Positions 22,741 through 34,459 of a stretch of 64,000 nucleotides of DNA are shown here, in pieces (position 1 is the stretch's first letter; each line of letters begins with the position of its first letter). Source of the stretch: Nymphalis io (lineage: Eukaryota; Arthropoda; Insecta; Lepidoptera; Nymphalidae); contig NC_065917.1 in assembly GCF_905147045.1 (NCBI RefSeq), positions 1,442,501 to 1,506,500 on the forward strand, written 5' to 3'. The position numbers and the translations under genes were made by a program. The notes beneath the pieces are model-generated. The model had not been told where the DNA came from. It ran no database searches and saw nothing but the letters and a program-made list of their open reading frames with translations.

Positions 22741-22905
22741 CCAACTCTTAGTAAGTGGTCACCATCGACCACCAACATTGGCACCAACAACGACAATGCG
22801 TCAAGCAATAATTAAAATGTTTTGTCCCTTGTGTTTTTTACACTTACCATTCAGATTACATAAAAAATGGGTGGTAGCTGGGTGGGCACAGTCTCACCAA
22901 ATAAA
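22741..22905 (-). repeat. repeat B, diverged fragment
   Basis: CCAACTCTTAGTAAGTGGTC to TGGGTGGGCACAGTCTCACC. Confidence 0.65.
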
Positions 22906-23028
22906 TCTATATATCTCGTTTATCTTAATTACAATACATATAAAAAGTCTATTATTATGATATACATTATAACCTCAAAAGTTCATAAAATATAGTTACG
23001 ATTTCATAACACTCAAGTCTTGTTCAAT

Positions 23029-23045
23029 AAACACACACACACACA
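23029..23045. repeat. (CA)n microsatellite
   Basis: A run of about eight CA units immediately downstream (minus strand) of the protease stop codon. Confidence 0.85.
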
Positions 23046-23049
23046 AATA

Positions 23050-26000
23050 TTACGTCCACCACACTCTACCACCACTGTGATATGGATTACCATCCGCTTG
23101 GTAATCCGGTATCCGATCGTCACCGTAATCATTGTAATAATTCTCAGGCCTGTTGTAAACTGTTCGTATTGTTGTGCCTTTGTTGTTATTGTATTGCCTG
23201 TTCGAGTTTTGTTGATAGCCGTCGCTTTGTTGATTTCTGCCATTATTCGACTGATATACATCACCGTTGTTTTCATATCTACGATCATTACTAAATTGTC
23301 CCGTATTTTGTTGATTACTGTTTCGTTCTGTATTCGTTTGTTGTTCACCGTTCCATTGTATATTATTCCACTGATTGTTGTTATTGTTTTGTTGATTGTT
23401 GTTCGTTGTTTGTGGTTTATTTTTGATCTGGTCACCGAAAACCACGGCTGATACGAACGCTCTTTGTACAAGAGCGTAAAGAGCGGGGGTGTGCGGTGCG
23501 CCGCAAGATCGACCCAGAGACGTGACAGCCACGACGCGCCATATGCAGCCGTCTTGGATTTGAGCTGGACCACCTGAATCGCCCTGTACCAACGAAGAAA
23601 TTTAATTCGACATTAAGATATAAGGCGACGAAATAAAACATTCGGCAAACGAAAAAATCTGTAGTAATACTATAAAGGACAGACTATGTCTGTATGTTTG
23701 GCTTTCACGGCTAAACCTCTGAACTGATTTTGATGAAATTTATAAGCAAGCATGCTTGAACCTCAAGGAAGGATTTGCAGTGGTTTGGCCCACTGTGATG
23801 TTTGATATCGAGTGCTGTCTACCGTTTGGTACATTGTTGTTAAGTTGTACATTTAACATTGGCTTTATTTTTAATGCTATTATCAGAATATGTTGTCTGT
23901 TAAAATAATGAGCGAGATGACACGAACCTAAATCAATTTAGTTGCGGGAATGTACAAGAATTTTTTGTATAGAATAAAATTACATAAAATATTGTTAAGT
24001 CAAAATGTAGTTTATATGTAATTACCACCTGATGGTAAGTGGTCACCAACGCCCATAGACATTGGCACTGCGCCACCTACCTTGGGAACTAAGATGTTAT
24101 ATCCCTTGTGCCTGTAATTACACTGGCTCACTCACCCTTCAAACCGGAACACAACAACACCAAGTACTGCTGTTTTACGGTAGAATATCTGATGAGTGGG
24201 TGGGTGGTACCTACCCAGACGTGCTTGCACAAAGCTCTACCACCAGTAAAATTATATCGAAATGGTGTGTTCTCCTGTCATGTTTTACATGTATGCTATA
24301 TACAATTACAACCTGACTGTCTCGTTGGTCTAGTGGCTTGATATAAGATCGCAGACCCGGAGGTCCTGGATTCAATTTCCAGGTCGGGCCATAAAAGAGT
24401 TATTGGGTTTTTCTGTCCGAAAATTCTCAGTAGCAACTCGGAGTCTGGAAGTTGGAAGTGTGTACACTCCCGTGCCGAAGCACGTAAAGCCGTTGGCCCT
24501 GCGCCTGAACTCTTTCCGGTCGTGTCGGATTGCCGTCCCATCGGATTATGAGAGTTAGGGAATAAAAAGTGCACCTGTGTTTGCGCACACACTTGTGCAC
24601 TATAATATCTCCTGCGAAGTTGGCTAATCTCTCTTGAGATTGGCCGCCGTGGACAAAATCGGTCTGGGGAACATTATTATTATTATGTACGACGGTTGGA
24701 GATCCAAATAAATAATCTAAGTTTACCCCCGTGGCTTCCTACGTATGTATGGAGGTGTTAAGTTGTCTTATGTACATTGCTACAAAAACGTGTATGCAAT
24801 ATTTCATGAGGATCGAATCGAAGCGTGATCGTTACCGTTTATCCATTTTCCTATTATTTAATTTTATTATCGACTATTGGTATAAAAGTTAACAATTAAG
24901 TTTGGTTTTGACACAACGGTATATGCTAACGTCATATCGGTTCCGATCAGAATGAATATAGAATAGACAAATAGTTAAAGAATTGAATTGGAACGCATCG
25001 TAATAATTGTAGATTAGTAGAATTGAACCCCCAGTTGTGTTAAGCCGTGAAAGATTAACAAACTAAAATATACACTTTCGCTTTTATAATATTAGGATGG
25101 ATTAATTTACTGGTGGTAGAGCTTTGTGCAAGCTCGTTTGGGTAGATACACCCACTCATCAGATATTCTACCGCAAAACAGCAGTACTTGGTATTGTTGT
25201 GTTCCTGTTTGAAGGGTGAGTGAGCCAGTGTAATCACAGGCACAAGGAACATAATATCTTAGTTCCCAAGGTTGGTGGCGCATTGGTGATGTAAGCGATG
25301 GTTAACATTTCTTACAATGCCAATGTCTAAGGGCGTTGGTGACAACTTACCGTCAGGTGGCCCATATGCTCGTCCGCCTTCCTATTCTATAAAAAAAAAG
25401 AATTGGCTGACTCTTAAAGCCTGTGAATGTCCCACTGCTGGGCTAAGGACTCCTCTCCCTTTGAGGAAAAGGTTAGGGGCCTATTCCATTATGCTGCTCC
25501 AATGCGGGTTGGTGGAATACACATATGGCAGAATTTCAGTGAAATTAAAAAATTGCAGGTTGCCTCACGATGTTTTCTTCACCGTCAAGCACGAGATGAA
25601 TTAAAAACACAAATTTGGTTTGAACCCACGATCATCGGTTGAGATTCACGCGTCCTCACCACCGAGACCCTCTATCAATGATTACCTGACAAGTATCCTT
25701 GCCCCCTCTCTTCTCCCCAGCGCATATCTGGCTGTCGCTCGAGGGTCCGTTCGGAATCTTCCTGGATGTACCCAAAACCTTGTAGCATTCTGACATCTCC
25801 CAGACCGGAATGGAAACGCTGCGCAGTTCGTGAGACTGGTCTCCGCCTGCAATAATACAAATATTATTGAAATATGGATGCAAATATACTGCTTATTTGT
25901 TTTTATATAATATAAAATATATATCGACAGGCCGGTTAGCGTGGTTTGTAGATATTTGCCTTTCACGCCGAAGGTTGTGAGTTCGATTCCCACCCAGGCC

Positions 26001-29000
26001 AGACATTTGTGTGCATGGGCATGTCTGTATGTCCTGAGTCTGGGTGTAATTATCTATATAAGTATGTATTTACAAAAGATAAGTAGTATATGTAGTATAT
26101 CAGTTGTCCGGTTTTCATAGTACAAGCTCTGCTTCGTTTAGGATCAGATGGCCGTATCCTACTGAAAAAACATTTCAGTATTAATTAAATAAACTCAATA
26201 ACTTACCAAATTCAGTTCTACCCCAGCCACTCGCGATAATGGGGTTACCAGGTGATGGAGGTATCCCCAAGCAAGCTGGTCTGATAACGTTTGAGAACCT
26301 GTAAGAAATTATAGAAGTTGAAGTAACACCTGTATATGTCTCATTAAGCTAAAGCAAAGAAGCTTATATCTTGAGAAGGTTATGGGCTAATTTCACCACG
26401 CAGTTTCAATGCGGATTGGTGTGCGGATCGTCGAAGTTGTTTATTTGGGTTTACTACTCTCGTGGTTGAAATAGATTATAAGTGTTAGTTTATTTGTTTG
26501 TTACGCTTCTCTCTCTAACTCAATCATTATAAAATGCATACACATTATCAGGGATTGAAGAAAGACTTAGGATACCTCCAGGGAACATCCTTGAAGGTAC
26601 CACTCCCTAGAGAATGGAGGCCCGCAAAGGCGAGCCGGCCGTCAGAGCGTCACGGTAGCATGCGATTTTTATTCGCTACCGATCCTCGTTAAGACGGAAA
26701 GGGTACGGTGAGCCCCACGTTCCCATGGGGAAAACGCGTAACGCGTTTTTCCAGCGTTAAAAAAAAAGGACTTAGGATACCTAGCTCCTCTACCCATAGA
26801 CAAGCGAACGTATAAACTAGTACGTTTACATATACTTACGTTACAGTGGACGTCATTTTGACAATCGCGAGGTCATAGTATGATTTCGGCAGCTTGTATT
26901 TCGGATGTCGAATGACAGCGGCCACTTTGATTATCACCGCGGTGGGATCGTCCAGATACGACGAGCCCAATTGCACAGCCCTTGGAGCGCCTCTGGAAAT
27001 ATTCATATTTATCCTAATAATCTAATTAATTTATCATTGGTGTCCCGACAAATAACAGCGGCAAATGTCAATTGAATTTAACCAACTGCGTAGGACATAT
27101 TATAGTGCACAAATGTGTACAAACACAGATGCACTGACTGGATTAGTCAGTCTCATAATCCGATGGGACGGCAATTCGATATGAACGGAAAGACTTTTCT
27201 TGGTGGTGGGGCTTTGTGCAGGCCCGTCTGGATGGGTACCAACCACTCATCAGATATTCTGCCGCTAAGCAGCAATACTCATAATAGCAGTCCATGGGTG
27301 GTGGTGACCTCTTACTATCAAGTGTCCCATTTGCTCGTCCATCTGCCTATAACATAAAAAAGGCGTAGCACCAGGCTTTACGTGCTTTCATAGGAGTGTA
27401 CACTTCCAACTTCCAACTGGCTGCTACTAATCCACTTGATAACTTTGAATAGCCTTATATCTCACACGGCCAACATGGCAAATCAAGTCCAATATACCAA
27501 TACGAAGCCAACAATCAACTCACGATACGACGTCGTTGTCCCGTTCCTGGTAGACGCAGTGTGCCGCCGTCAACACGTACCGGCTGCTAACCAACGACCC
27601 GCCACATTTCCACGAATAACCACCGAGCTGTTATAATCATAATAGATAATTTATATAATACCATAATACTCAATATAATATATATTTATTAAATATATAA
27701 GCAAGCATATATTTTCATATTTATAATATTAATATGAATTTATATAAAATTCCATTTAACTACTTATATATACTTGAATGTTACTAAAAAAAGCCAAGAT
27801 GGCCGAGTGGTAAGAACGCGCAAGCACCACTGAATTTTCATGTGCTCAATTTGTGATTATAATTCATCTCGTGCTTGACGGTGAAGGAAAATATCGCAAG
27901 GAAACCTGCATGTGTCTAATTTCACTGAAATTCTTCCACATGTGTATTCCACCAAACCGCACTGGACCAGCGTGGTGGAATAAGCTCCAAACCTTCTCCT
28001 CAAAAAGGGAAAGGAGGTCTTAGCCCAGCAGTGAGACATTCGCATGCTGTTACTGTAATTTTACTTTCAAAGTGCCGACAACAACTTCGCTGATATTCAA
28101 AACGGCATTTTTTAAAAGTTTATTTTTATGGATTATTTTTTTTTCATAAGATATATTTACATTACAAATCGAAAATAATACCACAGATAACTAATTTCTC
28201 GACTAAAGATGTGACTTCAGGGTCAAAGTAGCTGGGGCTCACCCTTCAAACCAGAACACAACAATACCAAGTACTGCTGTTTTGCGGTAGAATATCTAAT
28301 GAGTGTGTGGTACCTACCCAGACGTGTTTGCAGAAAGCTCTACCACCAGTTCTATTTTTAAAAAGACCAATTCGAGGTTTTGAAAATGCTAAATATATAA
28401 TAACGTTATATACTACATAACACGTCATACAATGAGATATAAAATAATTAAGAATGGAAATACAATTTAATATCAAGTAATAAAACTCAAATAAACCAAA
28501 ATAAACTACACTACAGCCGGCTTCGCCCGCGTGTTCAGACGATAGTTATAAAAAGTAACACATGTCTTTTCTTGAGTCTCAAGCTTGCTTCATACTAAAT
28601 TTCATCAAAATCAGGTTACTAGTTTAGCCGTGAAAGCGTAACATACAAACACATTTATAATTAGTAAGATAATAAGAAAATTACCCGTAATTTGGGCCAT
28701 CCTAGTAGCGCCATATGCGGAAACTCCTTCACGGTTACCACCTTACCACCCACCACCAGTGGCACGGTGTTCGGTGTACACGATGACACGTTTATATTCA
28801 CGGCATGCGGCGATGGCACCAACGGTATCGCTTGAATCTGCTTTATATCCAGCGCTTTATATTTATCGCACACTGAAATACAAAAATATATAAAAATAAT
28901 GTTTATATAACGGAAATAGTGTTTTATCGGCTTCGCTTGCTTCATACTTCCGAACTGCTAAAGTACAAATTTACATAGAACTTCTTCAAAATGAAGGATT

Positions 29001-32000
29001 TTCATGCAAACCTTCATCCGCTCTATCACTACTTTAGGGGTTAGATTTTCAAATATCCTTCCGCAGAGCTTACTTGCTGTGTAAAAGGAGGTGGCCCCAG
29101 TAGCTTGAACTGATATGTCAGTCTTACTGTTCTTTCTTATATTTAGTTCTTTTATATATATTTAGATAGATTTATAATTAAATATGTATTAAAATAAATA
29201 ACAACATATAGTTTCGTTCATAAAATAAATGTTTTTTATATATAGCAATGAAGTATATTTAAGTACGCGCCACGCACCCAAGGGACCAGAGCGCGTCGGA
29301 GAGAGCGCGGCGGCAGACGCAAACAGCCGTTGCTTTTTTAAATTATGAATTAATTTTTGTCAGTACGATTTTTCATGAATATCGATTTAATAACGAGAGA
29401 AATCATTTTTTTAATTTCGTTTCCATTTTGGTCAAACTTTAACGGTTGCCAATGAATCTGTCAAAAATATAACAACGAAATTTGTGACTTCAATGGCAGT
29501 ACTTTGCCGGCGCCTCCCGGCGTCAACACAAGCCGTGACCTGCCAGTGTTGCCAACCTCTGAGAAGCAACCCTAGGTCATGAATTGAAATAATTAGAAAA
29601 TATATTTATAATATTAAGCAAAAAAAGCAAAGCAAGTACTGCGCGCAGCAGTAAAATTGATATTAAGTGAGAATTCCTCTAAAAAATGTTGCCCCTAAAA
29701 ATCTGGGTCATTTGACCTAACCCCAAATTTAGAAAACCCCCCGAGTTGGCAACACAGTGGCGCAGATACAGATAAATACTGTAATAACTTAGTATTGCTG
29801 TGTTTGGTTTGAAAAGCTGAGTCAGTGTAAGTACAGTTACAAGGGACATTATATCTTAATTCAAAAGATTGGCGGCGCAATGGCGATGTGAGGGCGATGT
29901 TGACCACTTATTATTAACCCCTTAGCCAGTCCGCCTAGCTATGATAAATAAAAAAGTAAAAACTATTTCGATATGATTATAAACATTTCCAAGATCACCA
30001 AGTTATTTTATTGTACGGAAAAACCAAATTGTTTTGTATATTAAAAAACATATAACAAAAATTATCATATTAATAACATTATTGGTCTCACACTTAAGGT
30101 ATTTCAAATGACGACCTTATTACGATATAAATAAGATAAAAAATTGTATATCTAATTGTTTATTTATATATTCATTTATTTCACCGCAATGTGTTTTAAT
30201 TAATTTTAAAACCATTTGAGTCATTACAAGTGTTTTTTTTAATTTTAGACATACTTCGTAGTATAGTATAATTATTCATCCTTATATATAAATGCAAAAG
30301 ATAGTTTATTTATTTATTTGTTTGTTACGCTATCTCGTCTTAACTTCTCAATCGAAAATCATGGAGTTTTTCATACAATTGTAAAAAAAAATTTTTTTTT
30401 TTTTCGGACTGTGTATTGCTGTTGGCCCTAGTGGCCTCTATGGCGTCACCGGGCAGGATGGGCGAGTTAAACTCAGCCGGATGTTGGAAGCCACGTAAGG
30501 GTCTCAAGAGTAACGGACATCCTAAGGGTGCCTCCTGTGAGGCCGGACCTCTGCTTAGGACACTGTTGTAATCGGGAGGGTAGGACGTGTGCATTTAAGG
30601 GGCTATACATGCTCGCCTTAGTGATGAGCGGTTTAGCGTGTTAAGGGTTACACGTTACGTTGCCACGCAAAAACAAACAAACACCTACCTAATATGTGGA
30701 AAAAACCGCAGGCGAAAACTAGTTCAAGATGAATAACAAAAAGGTCCACCCAAGTGGGCGTCCCATGACAAAGCTCATTCTTGTTAAATAAAGATCATAC
30801 GTAGAACGCGACATGGGTTTTACGGCAACAACAACGTGAAACGAGAATCGAGTTGAATAACTTACGAAGGCGTCGCGTACACGCGTTTTGTCGATTCTAG
30901 TTAGTCTCGGTTTGCCCGGGGTATATGCGTAATGTAGACTTTTAATATAGATTTTAAAATCGAATTAATAGTAGTAAACAGTAACAGCCTGTTATTGTCC
31001 CACTGCTGGGCTAAGGCCTCCTCTCTCGTTTTGAATAGAAGGTATGGAGCTTATTCTACCACGCTGCTCCAATGCGGGTTGGTGGAATACACATGTGGTA
31101 GAATTTCAGTGAAATTAGTCACATGCAGGTTTCCTCACGATGTTTTCCTTCACCGTTAAGCACGAGACGAATTATAATCACAAATTAGGCACATGAAAAT
31201 TTAGTGGTGCTTGCACCCGGGCAACCCACGATCATCGGATAAGATTCACTCGTTATCACCACTATTTTTTTTTTTTTTTTTTATAGAATAGGAAGGCGGA
31301 CGAGCATATGGGCCACCTGATGGTAAGTGGTCACCAACGCTCTTAGACATTGGCATTGTAAGAAATGTTAACCATCGCTTACATATCCAATGCGCCACCA
31401 ACCTTGGGAACTAAGGTTTTATGTCCCTTGTGCCTGTAATTACACTGGCTCACTCACCCTTCAAACCGGAACACAACAATATCAAGTTGCTGTTTTGCGG
31501 TAGAATATCTGATGAGTGGGTGGTACCTACCCAGACGAGCTTGCACAAAGCCCTACCACCAGTTTATACTAGGCCATCTCGGCTTTTTTAATAGTAGACC
31601 AAGACCAATATTAGACATATCGATAAAGCTTCGAAACATTCCAACCCGCTCATTTCTCATTCAAGTACGACCCGTTAGAGATGGTATCCCATCAAAAACA
31701 TAAATGTGAAATGATAGTCAAGTTCAATATCACGCTACCGCGTGTCTAGATAACCGAGATGAGAAGAAGAAGAACCCAGTGGTGAGAACGTGTTAATCTT
31801 AACGTGGGTTCAAATCAAATTTGTGATTATAATTCATCTTGTGAATCAATTTAACAGTGAAATCGTAACAGAAATACTTTCGCATTTATATATCTTTTAG
31901 GATTAGGGAAGGGAAAAATATATATACTTTTTTATATATTCCACCTGAAAACGCTAGAAAACAGGCGTGCGAAACTATAAGTAATTATTATTGCAAGCGA

Positions 32001-34349
32001 AGCTCGGTCACTCAGGTACTTTACGTGAGTTACCTCTTAGAGAACGAACCCTATCAAAATACTTATGCTTGGTAGCTCCAAGCCTGAGATCGATACATGG
32101 ATTTAATAATAAATATTAACGAGAAATTATAGAATATCCTTCAAAACTTTAGTATAATACAGTACGTATTATGCCTGTTCTCCTTTTTAGAAGAATAGGG
32201 GCTTATTCTACACCGCTGCGATGCGGTTTGGTGGAATACACGTGTGGCAGAATTTTAATGAAATAAGACACATGCAGGTTGCCTCACGATGTTTTCCTTC
32301 ACCGTTATGTGCGAGATTAATTATTTCTGTAATTTCTGTAATTTTTTTATAATTGCACAAATTAAGCACGTGAAAATTCAGTTATGCTTGCCCGGGCTTG
32401 AACCCACGATTATTGGTTAGGATTGACGCGTTCTAATCACTAGACCATCTCTGCTAAAATTTAAAGATAGATTAATCACTACGAACTTGTACTCAATATA
32501 AATATTTACTCAGCAATTTTTTTTGCGTTGGATGAGCAATTTTTCTTCAAATCGGTAATCGTTTTAACATCCGCAAGCTATGCGAAATACATAGCCGGAT
32601 CTGAAATAAGGGCACTTGATATTTGAAGAGCTTTTGATAATAATTAATATTTCAAGTGGATTTGTCCATAATAGATTTGATTGGAACAGAAGGATGTACA
32701 GTTTTAATAATAGATGCACTTACTAATCATATATGTTTAAGGAGTTTTCGTAGGAATTATGTTTTTTTTCTACCTTTCTGATGTGTAAACATCTAGCGCT
32801 TATTACATGGTAATTGAGACTTCAAGCGTCAAACGAGTAAGTAAGATTTCGAGCGTCAGATGACGTCAGCGTATGATTTGTTATTTTAAGAGCGTTAATG
32901 TATGCGTGAGATCACATCATTTTGTTTTTGTGTTATTATATTAATCATTATTATTATATTTGTTATTTGTTATAACTGCCTCGTTGGTCTAGTGGCTATG
33001 TTTAAGGCCACAGAACTAGAGGTCCTGGGTTGAAACCCTTGATCGGGCTAATAAAAAGTCATTGAGTTTTTCTGACGAAAATTCTCAGTAGCAGCCCGGG
33101 GTCTGGAAATTGGAAGTGTGTACACTCTCGTCCTTCACGGGAAGCACGTAAAGCCGTTGGTCCTGCGCCTGAACTCTTTCCGGTCGTGTCGGATTGCCGT
33201 CCCACCGGATTATGAGAGTTAGGGAATAGAGAGTGCACCTGTGTTTGCGCACACACTTGTGCACTATAATATTTCCAGCACAGTTGCCTAATTTCTTTTG
33301 GAATTGGTCGCCGTGGCCGAAATCGGCTTGCAGGACATTATTATTATTATAATTCAAGTTACTTACTTTTCTCTGCCAATTCGATATACCGTTTCTTTTC
33401 AACGGTGCTCATGTAATCTTCATTTGGACCAATTATTAGTTCAGGGCTAATTGTCGTGTCTTCTTGTGAAGAGTGAGGTTCATAGCTTGGTCTCTGTGTT
33501 GGTGGTTTATTCGTGATTGGTGGGCCATTCACCACGGCTGGCTTAACGCCTGGTCGGATCGTGAATGGATATTGGGTGTTCTGGTAAGCGTTTGGGTATT
33601 TCTTGGCTTCGTATTCTTGGTAAGGTTTCGTCGTGTAACCTTGTCGTGACGACTCGTAGTTTATAATTGTGTTCCTCTTTCCATCGTCGAATATTAATCT
33701 GTCATTGAATGTATTTCTAGCAGCTTCAAGCGCTTCATTGTGTGATCTTGAATTAGCTGTTCTAGAGGTGTCAATAGCTGGTACTCTCTTATTAGCTTTA
33801 GAAACACTTACCACCCGCTCTTTTGATGTTTTATTTTTTGAAGTTTCTCTTGTGTTCGCATTGCTATCGTAGTTTTGACTAGAATGTGTTGTTGTTTTTT
33901 TTAATGGTCTTACAGTTGTCACGTGTGTGTCTCCGAATACAGTTTGCGTGTTCTGTTTATGCTTTTGTTTATCGCCATCTCTGTCCGACTCATCGATCTT
34001 GAAAGGGGAGGCTGTTCTTGAATTTTCAGCTATTCTAGCGGGGCTGTGTTTGATGGACGTTCGTTGATCTGTTCTCGACCTCTTTGTTGTAATGTCGAAT
34101 TGAAAAGGTCGTAGGGTTGAGTGCAAGGGCTGGAAGGCTGAGAAGAAATCTGTAAAGACAATAATTTTCATAAGGATTATGAGAGTAAGGAACAACAATA
34201 CGTATTGCTGTTTGGTAGTGGAATATTTGATGAGTGGGTGGTACCCACCCAGGCTTGCACCAAGTAAATTATTCTTACTTACCATAAAATTGACTCTTCA
34301 CGTCAGATATAAGCACAATGAGAAAGATGACGTAGATAATACGAAGCAT
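23050..34349 (-). CDS. Snake-like trypsin-fold serine protease with Asn/Gln-rich tail
   Basis: Secreted S1-family zymogen. Eight coding exons: 34283-34349, 33367-34149, 28685-28872, 27524-27627, 26840-26992, 26207-26298, 25686-25846, 23050-23583; all phases match (693 residues). Signal peptide MLRIIYVIFLIVLISDVKS. Residues 24-283 are a Cys-free, Ser/Thr/Lys/Asn-rich linker, then CDKYKALD and the activation site PL-VVGG (Leu322/Val323), as in Drosophila Snake, which also has Leu there. The catalytic triad is intact: His369 (TAAHC), Asp421 (YYDLAIV), Ser519 (GDSGGP). Asp513, six residues before Ser519, predicts cleavage after Arg/Lys. The S1 domain ends near 566, followed by about 127 residues rich in Asn, Gln and Tyr. 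The six-Cys clip domain usual in Snake-type proteases is absent. An acceptor at 34367-34368, just before the start, suggests a 5' UTR intron. Snake acts in dorsal-ventral cascades; relatives act in melanisation and Toll signalling. Role here is inferred. Confidence 0.92.
24023..24248 (-). repeat. repeat B, internally shortened
   Basis: CACCTGATGGTAAGTGGTC to CTCTACCACCAGTAAA; the AGAAATGTTAACCATCGCTT part is missing. Confidence 0.88.
24316..24686 (+). repeat. SINE C, full length
   Basis: Head CTGTCTCGTTGGTCTAGTGG with B box GGTCCTGGATTCAATTTCC. Tail ends in ATTATTATTATTATG. Lies in the last intron of the protease gene. Confidence 0.92.
24815..25035 (-). repeat. non-coding repeat G
   Basis: AATCGAAGCGTGATCGTTACC and ATTGGTATAAAAGTTAAC recur in reverse complement at 40900-41100 and 53995-54140. 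Confidence 0.6.
25109..25399 (+). repeat. repeat B, full length
   Basis: ACTGGTGGTAGAGCTTTGTG to TTCCTATTCTATAAAAAAAA. Confidence 0.93.
25418..25672 (-). repeat. SINE A next to protease exon 7
   Basis: AGCCTGTGAATGTCCCACTG to CACGCGTCCTCACCACCGAG. Ends about 12 bases from the donor site of exon 7, so it crowds that splice site. Confidence 0.9.
25928..26160 (+). repeat. SINE D
   Basis: GCCGGTTAGCGTGGTTTGTA to CAGATGGCCGTATCC, lying between protease exons 6 and 7. Confidence 0.88.
26328..26425 (-). repeat. SINE A, old fragment
   Basis: Diverged tail part with GAGAAGGTTATGGGCTAATT and CACGCAGTTTCAATGCGGAT. Confidence 0.5.
26575..26770 (+). mobile_element. R1-clade-like LINE 3' end
   Basis: CTAGAGAATGGAGGCCCGC to AACGCGTTTTTCCAGCG plus poly(A); near-identical in layout to 53755-53990. 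Confidence 0.75.
27078..27480 (-). repeat. SINE C interrupted by repeat B
   Basis: Left part ends GAACGGAAAGAC at 27203; the right part resumes GTAGCACCAGGCTTTACGTG after 27363. Its far end lies only about 45 bases from protease exon 4. Confidence 0.8.
27204..27363 (+). repeat. repeat B inserted in SINE C
   Basis: TTGGTGGTGGGGCTTTGTGC to CTGCCTATAACATAAAAAAG, with the central about 130 bases deleted. Confidence 0.82.
27793..28057 (+). repeat. SINE A, B-box-deleted form
   Basis: Jumps from AAGAACGCG to CAAGCACCACTG, the same break as the copy at 2282. Tail ends GCTGTTACTGTA. Confidence 0.9.
28232..28351 (-). repeat. repeat B fragment
   Basis: GGCTCACCCTTCAAACCAGA to GCTCTACCACCAGT. Confidence 0.88.
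28500..28675. repeat. Helitron/MITE-like tail region
   Basis: CCGGCTTCGCCCGCGTG, then TTTCATCAAAATCAGG and AGCCGTGAAAGCGTAACATA. This phrase set also occurs near 23690-23750 and 61230-61270, and is typical of non-autonomous lepidopteran elements. Confidence 0.5.
29245..29560. other. GC-richer intronic block, unidentified
   Basis: Lies in protease intron 2. It includes CGCGTCGGAGAGAGCGCGGC and a GGCGCCTCCCGGCGTC stretch. No open frame or known repeat is recognised; a transposon fragment is possible. Confidence 0.35.
29760..29955 (+). repeat. repeat B, old copy
   Basis: TTAGTATTGCTGTGTTTGG to TAGCTATGATAAATAAAAAAG with many changes. Confidence 0.65.
30385..30600 (-). mobile_element. retroelement 3' region, repeat H
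   Basis: Poly(T) then GGACTGTGTATTGCTGTTGG, TCCTAAGGGTGCCTCC and GTAATCGGGAGGG. A relative lies at 49440-49640. Probably the 3' end of a non-LTR element in reverse. Confidence 0.45.
30979..31584 (-). repeat. SINE A interrupted by repeat B
   Basis: Main part 30979-31263; the last head bases AGGCCATCTCGGC reappear at 31570-31582 after the B insertion. Confidence 0.9.
31264..31563 (-). repeat. repeat B inserted in SINE A
   Basis: Poly(T) and TATAGAATAGGAAGGCGGAC to CCCTACCACCAGT. Full length, and very like the copy at 22168. Confidence 0.93.
31776..31855 (+). repeat. SINE A head fragment, diverged
   Basis: CCCAGTGGTGAGAACGTGTT then CGTGGGTTCAAATCAA and TTGTGATTATAATTCATC. Confidence 0.6.
32171..32456 (-). 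repeat. SINE A, diverged
   Basis: Tail half is damaged; the head half is complete (TTGAACCCACGATTATTGG to CTAGACCATCTCTGC). Confidence 0.88.
32760..32920. repeat. repeat F (GATTTCGAGCGTCA family)
   Basis: AGATTTCGAGCGTCAGATGA followed by CGTCAGCGTATGATT matches the reverse complement of 47800-47925. A palindromic TGACGTCA-like core is present in both. Confidence 0.55.
32976..33352 (+). repeat. SINE C, full length
   Basis: CTGCCTCGTTGGTCTAGTGG to GGACATTATTATTATTAT. Its end lies only about 15 bases from protease exon 2. Confidence 0.93.
34190..34266 (-). repeat. repeat B fragment in protease intron 1
   Basis: CAATACGTATTGCTGTTTGG to CCCACCCAGGCTTGCACC. It makes up most of this about 133-base intron. 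Confidence 0.8.
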
Positions 34350-34459
34350 CTTAACATTTTCTGTATCTGTAAATAGAATTACATTAAAATTAAATTTTTT
34401 GGAAATTTTTACTTTAAGGGAGTGGGAGTTGGGGTACTTATATGCATTTTACCCTTGCG

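Noticed and set aside
23013..23573. Other long open frames over the protease last exon, on both strands
   Set aside because: They are shadow frames of the Asn/Gln-rich coding sequence; the frame with GDSGGP and correct splice phase is the real one.
24316..24390. tRNA gene-like sequences with A and B boxes (also at 5776, 41986, 32976 and elsewhere)
   Set aside because: Each is followed by a constant 200-300 base body shared between many copies, and the cloverleaf pairing is imperfect. They are SINE heads, not tRNA genes.
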